Notes under the pieces: model-generated
What the model was told of the DNA's origin: nothing
Database searches by the model: none
Seen by the model: only the letters and a program-made list of their open reading frames with translations
NCBI RefSeq assembly: GCF_000424625.1
Contig: NZ_AUKG01000002.1
Span: 310,001-374,000, forward strand
Direction: 5' to 3'
Length of the DNA: 64,000 nt
Origin: Conexibacter woesei Iso977N
Lineage (GTDB): Bacteria > Actinomycetota > Thermoleophilia > Solirubrobacterales > Solirubrobacteraceae
Shown: positions 48,548 through 57,166 of the stretch, piece after piece
How positions within the stretch are numbered: the first letter of the stretch is position 1
Layout of the letters: every line of letters starts with the position of its first letter
Made by a program: the position numbers and the translations under genes

Positions 48548-49735
48548 ATGATCCGCCGCGCCCTCGCCTCGCTGGTCCTCTGCCTGATCCTGCTCTGCGC
48601 AGGGATCTACGTCGGTGCCCATCCCAACGGGCTGCCCGGCTTCATCCGCGACCCGCTGGTCGGCGACTCCGACACGCGGATCATGGGGGAGGCGATCGAC
48701 ACCATCCACAACACGTACTACCGCGAGTACAGCAAGGACGACCTGTCGAACCGGGCGATCGGCGGGGCGGTCAGGTCGCTCAACGACCGCTTCAGCAACT
48801 ACTTCGACCCCGAGTCCTACAGGGCGTTCAAGTTGAACCAGAACGGCCAGTTCGCGGGGATCGGCGTCGAGGTGATCAAGGACCCGGACGGGCTGAAGAT
48901 CGCCAAGGTGTATGACAACTCGCCGGCGTCGGGCGCCAAGCTCAGGCCCGGCGACGTGATCACGGGCGTCGGCACCTCGTCGCTGCACGGCAGGTCGAGC
49001 GACGCCTCGATCGCGCTGATCCAGGGCAGGCTCGGCACCGACGTGAAGATCACGGTGCGGCGCGGCAGGGACACGAGGACCGTGACGCTGACGCGGTCGA
49101 ACATCGACGTGCCGGTGGTGGCGAGCGCCGAGAAGACGGTCGACGGCAAGAAGCTCGGGATCATCGTGCTGTCGCAGTTCTCGAGCGGCGCGCACGCCGA
49201 GGTCGCGGCCGCGCTTCAGAGGCAGTTGAGGGACAGGGTGAAGGGGTTGGTCTTCGACCTGCGCGGCAACCCGGGCGGGCTGGTGACCGAGGCGCAGCTG
49301 GTCGCGTCCGAGTTCCTGAAGGACGGCAAGATCGTCACGACCAAGGGCCGCTCGGTGCCGACCCGGACGCTGGACGCGACCGGCGACGCGATCGCGCCGA
49401 CGCTGCCGATGGTCGTGCTGGTCGACAGGAACAGCGCGAGCGCGGCGGAGATCGTCAGCGGCGCGCTGCAGGACCGCAAGCGCGCGGAGCTCGTCGGGAC
49501 CAGGACGTTCGGCAAGGGCGTCTTCCAGGAGGTCATCGACCTCTCCAACGGCGGCGCGCTCGACATCACCGCGGGCCAGTACTTCCTGCCGTCCGGGCGC
49601 AACCTCGGCGGCAAGGGCACCGACACGGGCTCGGGCCTGACGCCCGACGTCAAGGCCCAGGACAACCCCAAGACCACCAACAAGGACGAAGGGCTCGACA
49701 AGGCGCTGGACGTCATCGCGGCGAAGGCTTCATGA
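48548..49735 (+). CDS. S41-family carboxyl-terminal processing protease
   Basis: A membrane-anchored serine peptidase of 395 residues (CtpA/CtpB type). An N-terminal helix (ALASLVLCLILLCAGIYVGA) anchors it outside the membrane. A PDZ domain follows (GQFAGIGVEVIKDPDGLKIA, ASGAKLRPGDVITGVG), then the catalytic domain with FDLRGNPGGLV, NSASAAEIVSGALQ (Ser) and GTRTFGKGVFQE (Lys). Such proteases cut C-terminal tails of extracytoplasmic proteins. Its stop overlaps the start of rnr (ATGA). It is near ftsEX and may share a cell-wall role. Confidence 0.94.
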   Translation: MIRRALASLVLCLILLCAGIYVGAHPNGLPGFIRDPLVGDSDTRIMGEAIDTIHNTYYREYSKDDLSNRAIGGAVRSLNDRFSNYFDPESYRAFKLNQNGQFAGIGVEVIKDPDGLKIAKVYDNSPASGAKLRPGDVITGVGTSSLHGRSSDASIALIQGRLGTDVKITVRRGRDTRTVTLTRSNIDVPVVASAEKTVDGKKLGIIVLSQFSSGAHAEVAAALQRQLRDRVKGLVFDLRGNPGGLVTEAQLVASEFLKDGKIVTTKGRSVPTRTLDATGDAIAPTLPMVVLVDRNSASAAEIVSGALQDRKRAELVGTRTFGKGVFQEVIDLSNGGALDITAGQYFLPSGRNLGGKGTDTGSGLTPDVKAQDNPKTTNKDEGLDKALDVIAAKAS

Positions 49736-51552
49736 GCCCCCGCGACCACGGGCGCCAGGGCCGGCGCGGCCGGCCCGAGCAGGCGGAGTCGTTCGTGGTC
49801 GGCGTGCTGGCCAAGCAGGGCCGCTTCGTCGTGCTGGAGCCGTTCTTCGACCTCAGGGGCGTGGGGCGGCGGTCGTCGTTCGTCGTCGACCCGGGGCGCA
49901 ACGGGCGCACCGGGCAGCTCGTGCTGGTGCGCGCCGGTGGCAAGGTGCGCGGCCATCCGAAGGTCGTCAAGGTCATCGGCAAGCCCGACGTCGCGCGCGA
50001 CGTGATCGAGGCGCTGATGCTCGACCGCGGGCTGCGCCGCTCGTTCCCGCCGGGCGTCGAGCGCGCGGCGGCCGAGGCGGTCGAGAAGGTCGACCCGGAC
50101 CGCGGGAGGCGGCGCGACCTGCGGTCGCTGGCGACGTTCACGATCGACCCGGCGACCGCGAGGGACTTCGACGACGCGATCTCGGCGGAGGCGATCGGCG
50201 AGGCGGGCGACGGCGCTTGGCGGGTGTGGGTCCACATCGCCGACGTCAGCGCCTACGTCCGGTCGGGGTCGGCGGTCGACCGCGAGGCCTACCGGCGCGC
50301 GACGTCGGTCTACGTCCCGGGCGCGGTCGAGCCGATGCTGCCCGAGGTGCTGAGCAACGGCGCGTGCTCGCTGGTCCCGGACCAGGAGCGGCTGGCGGTG
50401 ACCGTCGAGCTGGAGGTGCGCGGGGAGGACGTCGTGCGCACGTCCTTCTACCGCTCGCTGGTCCGGAGCGATCAGCGTCTGGACTACGACCGCGTCGACC
50501 GGATCTTCGCGGGCGCCGAGGACGCCGCCGCGCCGTGGGCGGCGCCGCTGGCCGCGGCCCGTGCGGCGTCCGCGGCGTTGCGCGCGCGGCGCGAGCGGGC
50601 GGGCGCGCTGGCGGTCGAGTCGACCGAGCCCGAGTTCGCGTTCGACCGCGGCGGCCACGTCAAGGCGGCGGAGGCGTCGGTGCAGACCGAGTCCCATCAG
50701 CTGATCGAGCACCTCATGATCGCGGCCAACGAGGCCGTCGCGCGGCTGCTGAGCGAGCGCGAGATCCCGGCGCTCTACCGGATCCACGAGCGCCCGGAGC
50801 CGCCGGCGGCCGAGCGGCTGATGGAGCAGCTCGCGTCGCTCGGCGTGCCGACGCCGCCGGTGCCGGAGCAGATCGAGCCGGGTGAGGCGGCGGAGATCAT
50901 CGCGGCGGCGTCGCAGCTCGTCGCCGAGGAGGTCCGGCGCCGCGGCGGCACCGGCGGCCGCGGGTTGACGTCGCTGGTCCTGCGCTCGCTCAAGCAGGCG
51001 CGCTACTCGCCGGAGAACAAGGGCCACGCCGGGCTGCATTCGACCGCCTACGCGCACTTCACCTCGCCGATCCGGCGCTACCCGGACCTCGTCTGCCACC
51101 GGGCGCTGCTGAGCGCCGTCGGCGGTGGGGAGGAGGAGCCGCGCGCCTCGACGCTGCCCGAGGCGGCCGACTGGACCTCGTCGCGCGAGCGCGACGCGAT
51201 GCAGATCGAGCGCGCGGCGGACGACGTCGCCAACGCGTTCCTGCTGGAGCGCCTGATCTTCGAGGCCAAGCTGCCGCGCGAGCAGGAGGCGGAGGTCGTC
51301 GGCCTCGTCGGCGCCGGCGCGTTCATGTCCTTCGGCGCGTCGTTCGAGGGCTTCCTGCCCGCGCGCCGCCTCGGCGGCCGCGACGACTGGTGGGAGCTCA
51401 ACGAGCCCGGCACGATCCTCACCGGCGAGCCGTCCGGCGCGACGGTCCGGATCGGCCAGACGCTCCCGGTGCTGATCCGCCGCATCGACCCACCACGCGG
51501 CCGCGTCGAGCTCGACCTGGACCGATCCTCCGGGCCGCCTCGCCGCGCCTGA
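49732..51552 (+). CDS. rnr: RNase R-type 3'-5' exoribonuclease (RNB domain)
   Basis: This degrades structured RNA and, with SmpB and tmRNA, helps remove stalled messages. The 606-residue protein has an N-terminal cold-shock-like region (GQLVLVRAGGKVRGHPKVVK), then the RNB domain with ATARDFDDAISAE, WVWVHIADVSAYV-like strand segments, LPEVLSNGACSLVPDQERLA, EFAFDRGGHVKAAEASVQTE and the signature HAGLHSTAYAHFTSPIRRYP, and a C-terminal S1 domain (VVGLVGAGAFMSFGASFEG). It is shorter than E. coli RNase R (813). Its start overlaps the ctp stop. smpB lies 315 nt downstream. Confidence 0.93.
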   Translation: MSPRDHGRQGRRGRPEQAESFVVGVLAKQGRFVVLEPFFDLRGVGRRSSFVVDPGRNGRTGQLVLVRAGGKVRGHPKVVKVIGKPDVARDVIEALMLDRGLRRSFPPGVERAAAEAVEKVDPDRGRRRDLRSLATFTIDPATARDFDDAISAEAIGEAGDGAWRVWVHIADVSAYVRSGSAVDREAYRRATSVYVPGAVEPMLPEVLSNGACSLVPDQERLAVTVELEVRGEDVVRTSFYRSLVRSDQRLDYDRVDRIFAGAEDAAAPWAAPLAAARAASAALRARRERAGALAVESTEPEFAFDRGGHVKAAEASVQTESHQLIEHLMIAANEAVARLLSEREIPALYRIHERPEPPAAERLMEQLASLGVPTPPVPEQIEPGEAAEIIAAASQLVAEEVRRRGGTGGRGLTSLVLRSLKQARYSPENKGHAGLHSTAYAHFTSPIRRYPDLVCHRALLSAVGGGEEEPRASTLPEAADWTSSRERDAMQIERAADDVANAFLLERLIFEAKLPREQEAEVVGLVGAGAFMSFGASFEGFLPARRLGGRDDWWELNEPGTILTGEPSGATVRIGQTLPVLIRRIDPPRGRVELDLDRSSGPPRRA

Positions 51553-51661
51553 CGCCACCGACCATCGCTTGATGGGCTGGCGCCCACCGGCACTCGCCCG
51601 GCGACGTCAGCCACGACGATCCGGGCCGGACGATCGGCCCACCGCGACCTGCGGCGCTGAA

Positions 51662-51789
51662 CTCGGTAGACGCGTCTCGACGTCGCTGGTCGCGCGGGCG
51701 TTGCGGGGCGGTCGGCTGCAGCGGCAACGCCGATGTCTCGCAACCAATGCGTGGTCGAGCGTGGCACGCCGACCCCTCGCGCTCTCCGC
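51662..51789. repeat. Copy B of a dispersed 128-bp intergenic repeat
   Basis: It aligns without gaps to copy A at 41082-41209. It occupies most of the 315-nt gap between rnr and smpB. The remainder of that gap holds only the smpB promoter region (TACACT at 51852-51857). On the minus strand both copies keep an open frame with a shared peptide pattern (GCETxAxPxQxTAPQxP), but neither copy has a clear start or ribosome-binding site. Confidence 0.6.
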
Positions 51790-51867
51790 CCGAGCGCCCG
51801 GCTTCCGGACGCGCCGAGGGCGGGCGCTGGGGCTGACGTGAAGGACTGACATACACTCGAAGGTCAG

Positions 51868-52347
51868 ATGGCGAAGGGCAAGAAGCGCAAGGTCGCACCA
51901 GGGGACGTCGCGAGCAATCGCCTGGCGTCGCACAAGTACGAGTTCCTCGACAAGCTCGAGGCGGGTCTCGTGCTGCAGGGAACCGAGGTGAAGGCGCTGC
52001 GCGAGAGCGGTGCCTCGCTCAAGGACGGCTTCGCGATGATCCGCGAGGGCGAGGTCTGGATGTACAACGTCCACATCCCGCCCTACGCCCCGGCGTCGCG
52101 CGACAACCACGAGCCCGAGCGGCCGCGCAAGCTGCTGCTCAACCGCCGCGAGATCGAGCGGATCTCCGGCCGGACGCGCGAGAAGGGCCTGACGCTCGTC
52201 CCGACCCGCATCTACTTCAAGGACTCGCGCGCCAAGGTCGAGATCGCTCTCGCCCGCGGCAAGGACCACTACGACAAGCGCGAGTCGCTGAAGAAGAAGG
52301 ACCAGGCGCGCGACGTCCAGCGCGCGCTGCGCGAAGTCGGCCGGTAG
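51868..52347 (+). CDS. smpB: SsrA-binding protein SmpB
   Basis: SmpB carries tmRNA to stalled ribosomes. The 159-residue protein has the conserved NRLASHKYEFLDKLEAGLVL, GTEVKALRESGASLKDGFAM, PYAPASRDNHEPERPRKLLL, and the basic C-terminal tail GKDHYDKRESLKKKDQARDV that lies in the mRNA channel. AAGGT is a weak Shine-Dalgarno. TACACT lies 10 nt before the ATG. The tmRNA gene is about 4.4 kb downstream, and rnr is immediately upstream. Confidence 0.97.
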   Translation: MAKGKKRKVAPGDVASNRLASHKYEFLDKLEAGLVLQGTEVKALRESGASLKDGFAMIREGEVWMYNVHIPPYAPASRDNHEPERPRKLLLNRREIERISGRTREKGLTLVPTRIYFKDSRAKVEIALARGKDHYDKRESLKKKDQARDVQRALREVGR

Positions 52348-52529
52348 GCGGCGGCGCGCCCGCGTCCGGGCGACTCCTACATGACGCTCTGGCAGGCCTC
52401 GGCGATTGCGGCTGCGTCCCGCCGGGCGTAGCGTCAAACTCGCAGTTCGTGAGTGCTGACAGGTGCTGCGCGGCTCGCGAGCTCGCGCTTGCCACCCTCA
52501 CGCGCGGCACGTTGCAAGAGGAGCTCATC

Positions 52530-53240
52530 ATGAAGTCCATGAAGCCGGTCGCCGCGCTCGCGGCGATCGCCGCGGCGTCGCTGTGCGCGCTCGTCGGTGC
52601 GGGCGGCGCGTCGGCCACGACGCTGTGCGTCGTCGGCTCACCGCCGAGCGTCAGCTGTCCCGCCGGGTCCGGTCCGGGCGGCGCGTTCGCGCTCACGTCC
52701 GGCAACGCCATGTTCAACGTCGGCGGGGCGATCGGCACCGTCGCGTGCAGGTCCGCCGGGATCGCCGGGACCGCGCCGGCGATCTCCTCGTCGACCTCGA
52801 TCACGGTGCCGGTCGCGCTGGCCTGGTCCGGCTGCTCCGGCCCGCTCGGCCCGGCGAGCGTCGCGATCGCCGCGTCCTGTAGGGCCACGTCGATCCCGCC
52901 GACCATGACCTTCGACTACAACGGCGGCAGGCCCTTCACGTTCGAGAAGCTGCCCCAGGGCTGCGACGTCGTGATCTCGTTCCTCGGCCTCGCCTGTCAG
53001 GTCACGATCGCGGCGCCCACGACGATCGGCAACGGGACGCCGGGCGCCGGCGGCCAGCAGTGGATCAACGGCTCGGCGAGGGTCGCGACGCCGTCGAGGG
53101 ACGTCTTCAACAACGACGTCGTCAACTACGTCACCGCGACGGCCTGCCCCGGCGGCCCGAGGACGAGCCCCGGGACCTACGCGGCGACCTACACCGTCAC
53201 GACCCCGGCGACCGCACCCGGGATGACCGTGGAGCCGTAG
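52530..53240 (+). CDS. Secreted cysteine-rich protein of unknown function
   Basis: A 236-residue protein with a signal peptide (VAALAAIAAASLCALVGAGG, cleavage near ASA). The mature part has eight cysteines, an even number that suggests four disulfides, and a beta-rich, Gly/Thr/Ala-rich composition. GAGGAG precedes ATG 52530. The 182-nt gap upstream contains TAGCGT (52429-52434) and a perfect palindrome GCTCGCGAGC (52473-52482). I do not recognise a family. Confidence 0.7.
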   Translation: MKSMKPVAALAAIAAASLCALVGAGGASATTLCVVGSPPSVSCPAGSGPGGAFALTSGNAMFNVGGAIGTVACRSAGIAGTAPAISSSTSITVPVALAWSGCSGPLGPASVAIAASCRATSIPPTMTFDYNGGRPFTFEKLPQGCDVVISFLGLACQVTIAAPTTIGNGTPGAGGQQWINGSARVATPSRDVFNNDVVNYVTATACPGGPRTSPGTYAATYTVTTPATAPGMTVEP

Positions 53241-53259
53241 CCCTGCAGGTTGGTCATGC

Positions 53260-53288
53260 GCGGCCGCCGGCGCGACGCCGGCGGCCGC
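53260..53288. terminator. Bidirectional terminator hairpin
   Basis: GCGGCCGCCGGC (53260-53271) pairs perfectly with GCCGGCGGCCGC (53277-53288) around a 5-nt loop, between the converging secreted-protein gene and pepF. Confidence 0.65.
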
Positions 53289-53306
53289 CAGGACCGGATC
53301 CGCGCG

Positions 53307-55112
53307 CTACCCCTCGCGCTGCGCCAGCACTTCCTCGACGGCCTTCTCGGCCAGCTCCAGCTGCTCGCGGACGAGGTCCAGGCCCGCGCCCCAGAAGCCC
53401 GGGTCGGTGAGGTCCAGGCCGGCGATCGCGGCCAGCTCCTCCGGCGACTTCGAGCCGCCCGCGGAGAGCAACTCGATGTACTTGTCGACGAAGCCCTCGC
53501 CCTCGGCGCGGTACTTGCCGTAGACCGACAGCGCCAGCAGCTGGCCGTAGGCGTAGGCGTACACGTAGCCGGGCGTCCCGATGAAGTGGGGGACGTAGGA
53601 CCACCAGGTCTTGTAGCCGTCGGTCACCTCGACCGCGTCGCCCAGCAGCTCCTCCTGGGACTCCTTCCACAGCTCGCCGATGCGCTCGACGCTCAGCTCG
53701 CCCTCCTCGCGGCGCGCGGTGTGCGCGAGGTCCTCGAAGCGGTTCATGGCGACCTGGCGGAAGACGGTCGCGATCGAGCCCTCGATGTTCTCGGCCAGCA
53801 GCGCCAGGCGCGACGCGGGCGTCTCGGCCTCGTCGAGCAGGCGGGCGAACACGAGCGTCTCGCCGAACACGGACGCGGTCTCGGCCAGCGTCAGCGGCGT
53901 GTGCTGCTCGAAGACGCCGCGGTCGCGCGCGAAGTACGCGTGCAGGCCGTGGCCGAGCTCGTGGGCGAGCGTCAGGACGTCCCGGCGCTTCGAGGTGTAG
54001 TTCAACATCACGTACGGGTGCACGCTCGGGACCGTGTAGGCGCAGAACGCCCCGCCGCGCTTGGCCGGGCGGACCGGCGCGTCGATCCACTGCTCGTCGA
54101 AGAAGCGCGCGGCGCCGTCCTTCATGACGGTGGAGAAGTCGCCGAAGGACGACAACACGATGTCCTTGGCCTCGTCCCAGTCATAGGCCTTCTCCTCCTC
54201 GCCGCCGACCGCGGCCATGCGGTCGTAGTCGGCCAGGCGCTCGATCCCGAGCAGGCGCGCCTTGAGGCGGTACCAGCGGCGCGGCAGCTCGTAGGCGTCG
54301 CGAACGGCGGTGACCAGCGCCTGGACGGACTCGTCGGACGCCTCGTTGGAGAGGTTGCGCGAGGAGATCCAGGACGGGTAGTTGCGCAGGCGGTCGTCGG
54401 TGGCCTTGTCGGCCATCAGCGTGTTGAAGATGTAGGCCCGGATCCGGAGCGTCGGCTCCAGCGCCGTGCTGACCCGCTCGGCGACGTGCGCGCGCAGCTC
54501 GCGGTCGGGCGACATCAGCTGGGAGAGCGCGACGTCCAGCGGGACCGCCTCGTCGGCGCCGTCGAGGTCGACCTTGATGGCGGACGTGACCTCGGAGAAC
54601 AGCCGCGACCACGCGTCCCGGCCGGTGACCGACTTCTCGGCCAGCAGCTTCTCCTCCGGCTCGGTCAGCAGGTGCGGGCGGTAGCGGCGCGCGGTGCGCA
54701 GGTAGTGGCGGAACGTGTCGAGGCCGTCGGCGGCGAGCAGCTCGTCGGCGCGCGCGTCGTCCAGCGCCGCCCACTCGAGGTCGAAGAACAGCAGCTGCGT
54801 CTCGATCCCGGTGCCGCGCTCCTGCACGCGCTGCAGCAGCGCGCCGTTGGCGGGGTCGGCGGTGTCGGTGGCGAAGCGCAGCATCGCGTAGTTGCCGACG
54901 CGGCCGACGAGCTCGCCGATCCCCGACAGCTCGGTGAGGGCGGCGACGAGGCCGGGGCCGTCGAGGTCGGCGACCCTGCCCGCGTGCTGGGCGGAGAAGG
55001 CGCTCGCGCGCTGGTCGGCTTCGTCGAGGAAGCGGTCGGCGCCGGCGGCGCCCTCACCGTCGACGAGCGGGTCGAGGTCCCAGGCGACGGTGTCGAGATC
55101 GGTCGTGCTCAT
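53307..55112 (-). CDS. pepF: Oligoendopeptidase F family (M3) metallopeptidase
   Basis: A cytosolic zinc peptidase of 601 residues that degrades short peptides. The zinc motif HELGHGLHAY lies near residue 383, with the third ligand Glu in LAETASVFGETLVFARL. The N-terminal helical domain begins VAWDLDPLVDGEGAAGADRF. ATG 55112 has TATCGT 7 nt before it and no Shine-Dalgarno, so it is likely leaderless. It converges on a secreted-protein gene and is divergent from a putative structured RNA. Together with tmRNA, ClpE and Ctp it adds to the protein turnover genes here. Confidence 0.93.
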   Translation of the reverse strand: MSTTDLDTVAWDLDPLVDGEGAAGADRFLDEADQRASAFSAQHAGRVADLDGPGLVAALTELSGIGELVGRVGNYAMLRFATDTADPANGALLQRVQERGTGIETQLLFFDLEWAALDDARADELLAADGLDTFRHYLRTARRYRPHLLTEPEEKLLAEKSVTGRDAWSRLFSEVTSAIKVDLDGADEAVPLDVALSQLMSPDRELRAHVAERVSTALEPTLRIRAYIFNTLMADKATDDRLRNYPSWISSRNLSNEASDESVQALVTAVRDAYELPRRWYRLKARLLGIERLADYDRMAAVGGEEEKAYDWDEAKDIVLSSFGDFSTVMKDGAARFFDEQWIDAPVRPAKRGGAFCAYTVPSVHPYVMLNYTSKRRDVLTLAHELGHGLHAYFARDRGVFEQHTPLTLAETASVFGETLVFARLLDEAETPASRLALLAENIEGSIATVFRQVAMNRFEDLAHTARREEGELSVERIGELWKESQEELLGDAVEVTDGYKTWWSYVPHFIGTPGYVYAYAYGQLLALSVYGKYRAEGEGFVDKYIELLSAGGSKSPEELAAIAGLDLTDPGFWGAGLDLVREQLELAEKAVEEVLAQREG

Positions 55113-55161
55113 GACGTGCACGATATTGCGCCCAACGAGCAGGGCCTTGCCGGTTCGGCCA

Positions 55162-55191
55162 TTGACTTTCCTGGGCGGGCAGGCGTACCTT
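55162..55191 (+). promoter_or_regulatory. Strong promoter of a putative small RNA
   Basis: TTGACT (55162-55167) and TACCTT (55186-55191) are spaced 18 nt apart, close to the housekeeping consensus. Transcription would begin near 55198, just ahead of a 14-bp closing helix. Confidence 0.55.
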
Positions 55192-55197
55192 GAGCAG

Positions 55198-55342
55198 CAA
55201 GACGCGGGACCGGATCCGCGGACCACAAGAGCGACGGCCGCCCGAGTGCGAGGCCACGCCACCAGCCGTTCACCGCCAGCCCTCCGGGGCGCGAGAGCGA
55301 GCAGGTTCTCGAAGTCCTGGGCCGGTCCCGCGTCTCCTTTTT
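55198..55342 (+). ncRNA. Putative structured small RNA (about 145 nt)
   Basis: The segment has a good promoter at one end and a terminator-like tail at the other. AGACGCGGGACCGG (55200-55213) is exactly complementary to CCGGTCCCGCGTCT (55322-55335), a 14-bp helix that would join the two ends. CC and five T follow (55338-55342). Inside, GGAC/GTCC, ACGGC/GCCGT (about 55234-55270) and CGAGA/TCTCG (55292-55296 with 55307-55311) can form further stems, giving a branched fold. No start codon with a ribosome-binding site is seen inside. It does not show the conserved loops of SRP RNA or RNase P RNA, and a 6S RNA would be more rod-like. I do not recognise a family. It lies divergent from pepF and ahead of a lipoprotein-like gene. 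Confidence 0.5.
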
Positions 55343-55382
55343 GCGTGCATGAAGCCGCGCGGCGCGGGGGACGTTGACGGGC

Positions 55383-56183
55383 ATGCTCCCTCTCCGCTCT
55401 GCCGTCTTGACCATGTCGATGGCCGCGTGCGCGGTGGCGCCCGCCGTCGCCTCCGCCGACGGGCTGTCGTCGTCGACCAAGCCCGAGGACGCGATCGCGC
55501 AGGCGAAGACCGCGCTCGGCAAGGTCTCCAACCTCGCGCTGTCCGGGACCGAGACCGACAAGGACGGGTCGTCGGTGAAGCTCTCGGGCGTGGTCAGCGC
55601 GGCCGGTCCGGCCGACGTCGTCCTCTCGTCGGGCGGGCGCACGGCGCACATCGTCGCCCTGCCCAAGGCCGTCTACATCAAGGCCAACCAGGCCTACTGG
55701 AAGGCGAACCTCCCCAAGAAGGAGGCGTCGCTGGCGTCCAGGCTCGCGAACAGGTGGATCAAGGAGGCCGCGAAGCAGGGCGCCGACGCGACGTCGCTGT
55801 TCAGCGACTCGTCGCCGAAGAAGGCCGCGTCGTGCCTGGACTCGCACGTGGGCACGTTGACCAACAAGGGTGAGAAGACCGTCGCGGGCGGCAAGGTGAT
55901 CGTGATCGCCGACGCCGGCGACAAGCCGGGCACCGCGCCGGGCGAGATCTGGCTGGACGAGAAGACCGGGCTGCCGGTGCGCCAGACCCAGACCGGGCCG
56001 GCGAAGGCGGGTGGGTCGAAGGACGCGGCGTGCGACGACGACTGGCCGTCGAAGACGAAGACGTCCTCGTACACGCTGAGCAAGTTCGGCAAGGCGCCGA
56101 AGGTCGTCGCGCCCAAGCACGCGGTGACGCCGAAGCAGGCGGTCGGGTCGGGCGGCGGCGACGGTGGCTCCACGCCGGTGTAG
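55383..56183 (+). CDS. LppX/LprG-like secreted or lipoprotein
   Basis: The 266-residue protein has a signal sequence (LRSAVLTMSMAACAVAPAVA) and a domain with the half-barrel pattern of LppX/LprAFG/LolA-like carriers (AIAQAKTALGKVSNLALSGT, ETDKDGSSVKLSGVV, HIVALPKAVYIKANQAYWKA, GEIWLDEKTGLPVRQTQ). These bind lipids in the envelope. A perfect lipobox is absent (MAAC is a weak candidate), so it may be secreted rather than lipid-anchored. Two cysteines (SCLDSH and ACDDDW) may pair. The C-terminal tail is Lys/Ala/Gly-rich and unstructured. Confidence 0.7.
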   Translation: MLPLRSAVLTMSMAACAVAPAVASADGLSSSTKPEDAIAQAKTALGKVSNLALSGTETDKDGSSVKLSGVVSAAGPADVVLSSGGRTAHIVALPKAVYIKANQAYWKANLPKKEASLASRLANRWIKEAAKQGADATSLFSDSSPKKAASCLDSHVGTLTNKGEKTVAGGKVIVIADAGDKPGTAPGEIWLDEKTGLPVRQTQTGPAKAGGSKDAACDDDWPSKTKTSSYTLSKFGKAPKVVAPKHAVTPKQAVGSGGGDGGSTPV

Positions 56184-56193
56184 CGTCGCGGGG

Positions 56194-56733
56194 GTGGAGG
56201 GGGTCCAGGAGGTCACGACCGAGCGGTTGGTGTTGCGAGGCTGGCGAGCGAGCGACCACGAGGCGCTCGCCGCCATCAACGCCGATGCCGAGGTGATGCG
56301 CTGGATCGGGTCCGGGCGGGTGCTGGGGCGCGGGTTCAGCGATGACTTGATCGCGCGGTTCGAGGGCGAGTGGCGCGAGCACGGGTTCGGGCTGTGGGCG
56401 GTGTCGTGGCGGGACGACCCGGAGCGCGAGTTGCTGGGGTTCTGCGGGCTGACGCTGCCGGCGTTCCTGCCGGAGACGCTGCCGGCGGCGGAGATCGGGT
56501 GGCGCCTGGCGCGCGCCGCGTGGGGTCGCGGGGTCGCGACCGAGGCGGCGCGGGCCGCGCTGGCGTTCGGGTGGGAGCGCGGGCTGCGCGAGGTCGTCGC
56601 GGTCGTCGCGCCCGAGAACACGCGCTCGCTGCGGGTCGTCGAGAAGCTCGCCATGACGCCTCGTCCCGATCGCTACCTCGCCAGCGCACGGAGGCGCGTG
56701 AACGTGTTCGGCGTGCTTGCGCCCGAGCGGTAG
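56194..56733 (+). CDS. GNAT-family N-acetyltransferase
   Basis: A 179-residue acetyltransferase of the RimJ/RimL subgroup: VTTERLVLRGWRASDHEALA at the N-terminus, EIGWRLARAAWGRGVATEAA (acetyl-CoA loop) and ENTRSLRVVEKLAM at the C-terminus. GTG 56194 follows TAGCGT (56181-56186) by 7 nt; that box overlaps the stop codon of the previous gene. It ends 21 nt before the tmRNA gene. The substrate is unknown. Confidence 0.88.
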   Translation: MEGVQEVTTERLVLRGWRASDHEALAAINADAEVMRWIGSGRVLGRGFSDDLIARFEGEWREHGFGLWAVSWRDDPERELLGFCGLTLPAFLPETLPAAEIGWRLARAAWGRGVATEAARAALAFGWERGLREVVAVVAPENTRSLRVVEKLAMTPRPDRYLASARRRVNVFGVLAPER

Positions 56734-56754
56734 ACTTGTAGGTGATTCACCCAG

Positions 56755-57119
56755 GGGGACGACAGGCTTCGACGTGGCTGATTTCGTCTGGGTGGTCGCG
56801 AGCCGAGGTCCCGGAGGCCTCGTAAAAAACCGGGAAAACCATACGTGCGGACTCTCACGAGTACGCCCTCGCTGCTTAGTCTCTGACTAGGTGATCGAGG
56901 TTCCGCCCTTGGCCTGCTGGCCGCCAAGGCTTCGGAATCAGACATGTCAGCTCACCCCCGGCGGTCCGCCTCCGCCAAAGGGGGGACATCTTCAGGAGGC
57001 TGGCCCACTGCAACCCCGTCGGCAAGGCGATCAGTGGGCGAGATCAGAGTGCCGACTACGCTCGTAGAAGCCACTCATACGCGGTTGCGGACGTGGGTTC
57101 AATTCCCACCGTCTCCACC
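56755..57119 (+). ncRNA. ssrA: tmRNA (SsrA)
   Basis: tmRNA rescues ribosomes stalled on broken messages. The 5' GGGGACG (56755-56761) pairs with CGTCTCC (57110-57116) to form the acceptor stem, and GTGGGTTCAATTCCCAC is the T arm. The tag frame starts at the resume codon GCG 56847 and reads A-D-S-H-E-Y-A-L-A-A before TAG 56877, so the degradation tag is ADSHEYALAA. The 3' end reads ACCT, so the final A of CCA is not encoded and must be added. TAGACT (56731-56736) may be the -10 box. About 365 nt, the usual bacterial size. A strong terminator follows. Confidence 0.95.
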
Positions 57120-57127
57120 TTGTAGGC

Positions 57128-57166
57128 GAAGGCCCCGGACCCTCTCGGTCCGGGGCCTTCGTCGTT
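57128..57166. terminator. Strong bidirectional terminator after ssrA
   Basis: GAAGGCCCCGGACC (57128-57141) pairs perfectly with GGTCCGGGGCCTTC (57147-57160) around CTCTC, with GTCGTTC after it. It would end ssrA, and from the other strand the protease-inhibitor operon. Confidence 0.85.

Noticed and set aside
55198-55342. Naming the putative RNA 6S RNA, SRP RNA or RNase P RNA
   Set aside because: Its length and closing helix are compatible with 6S-like RNA, but the inner part folds as branches rather than one rod. The SRP and RNase P conserved sequences are absent. It is left unnamed.
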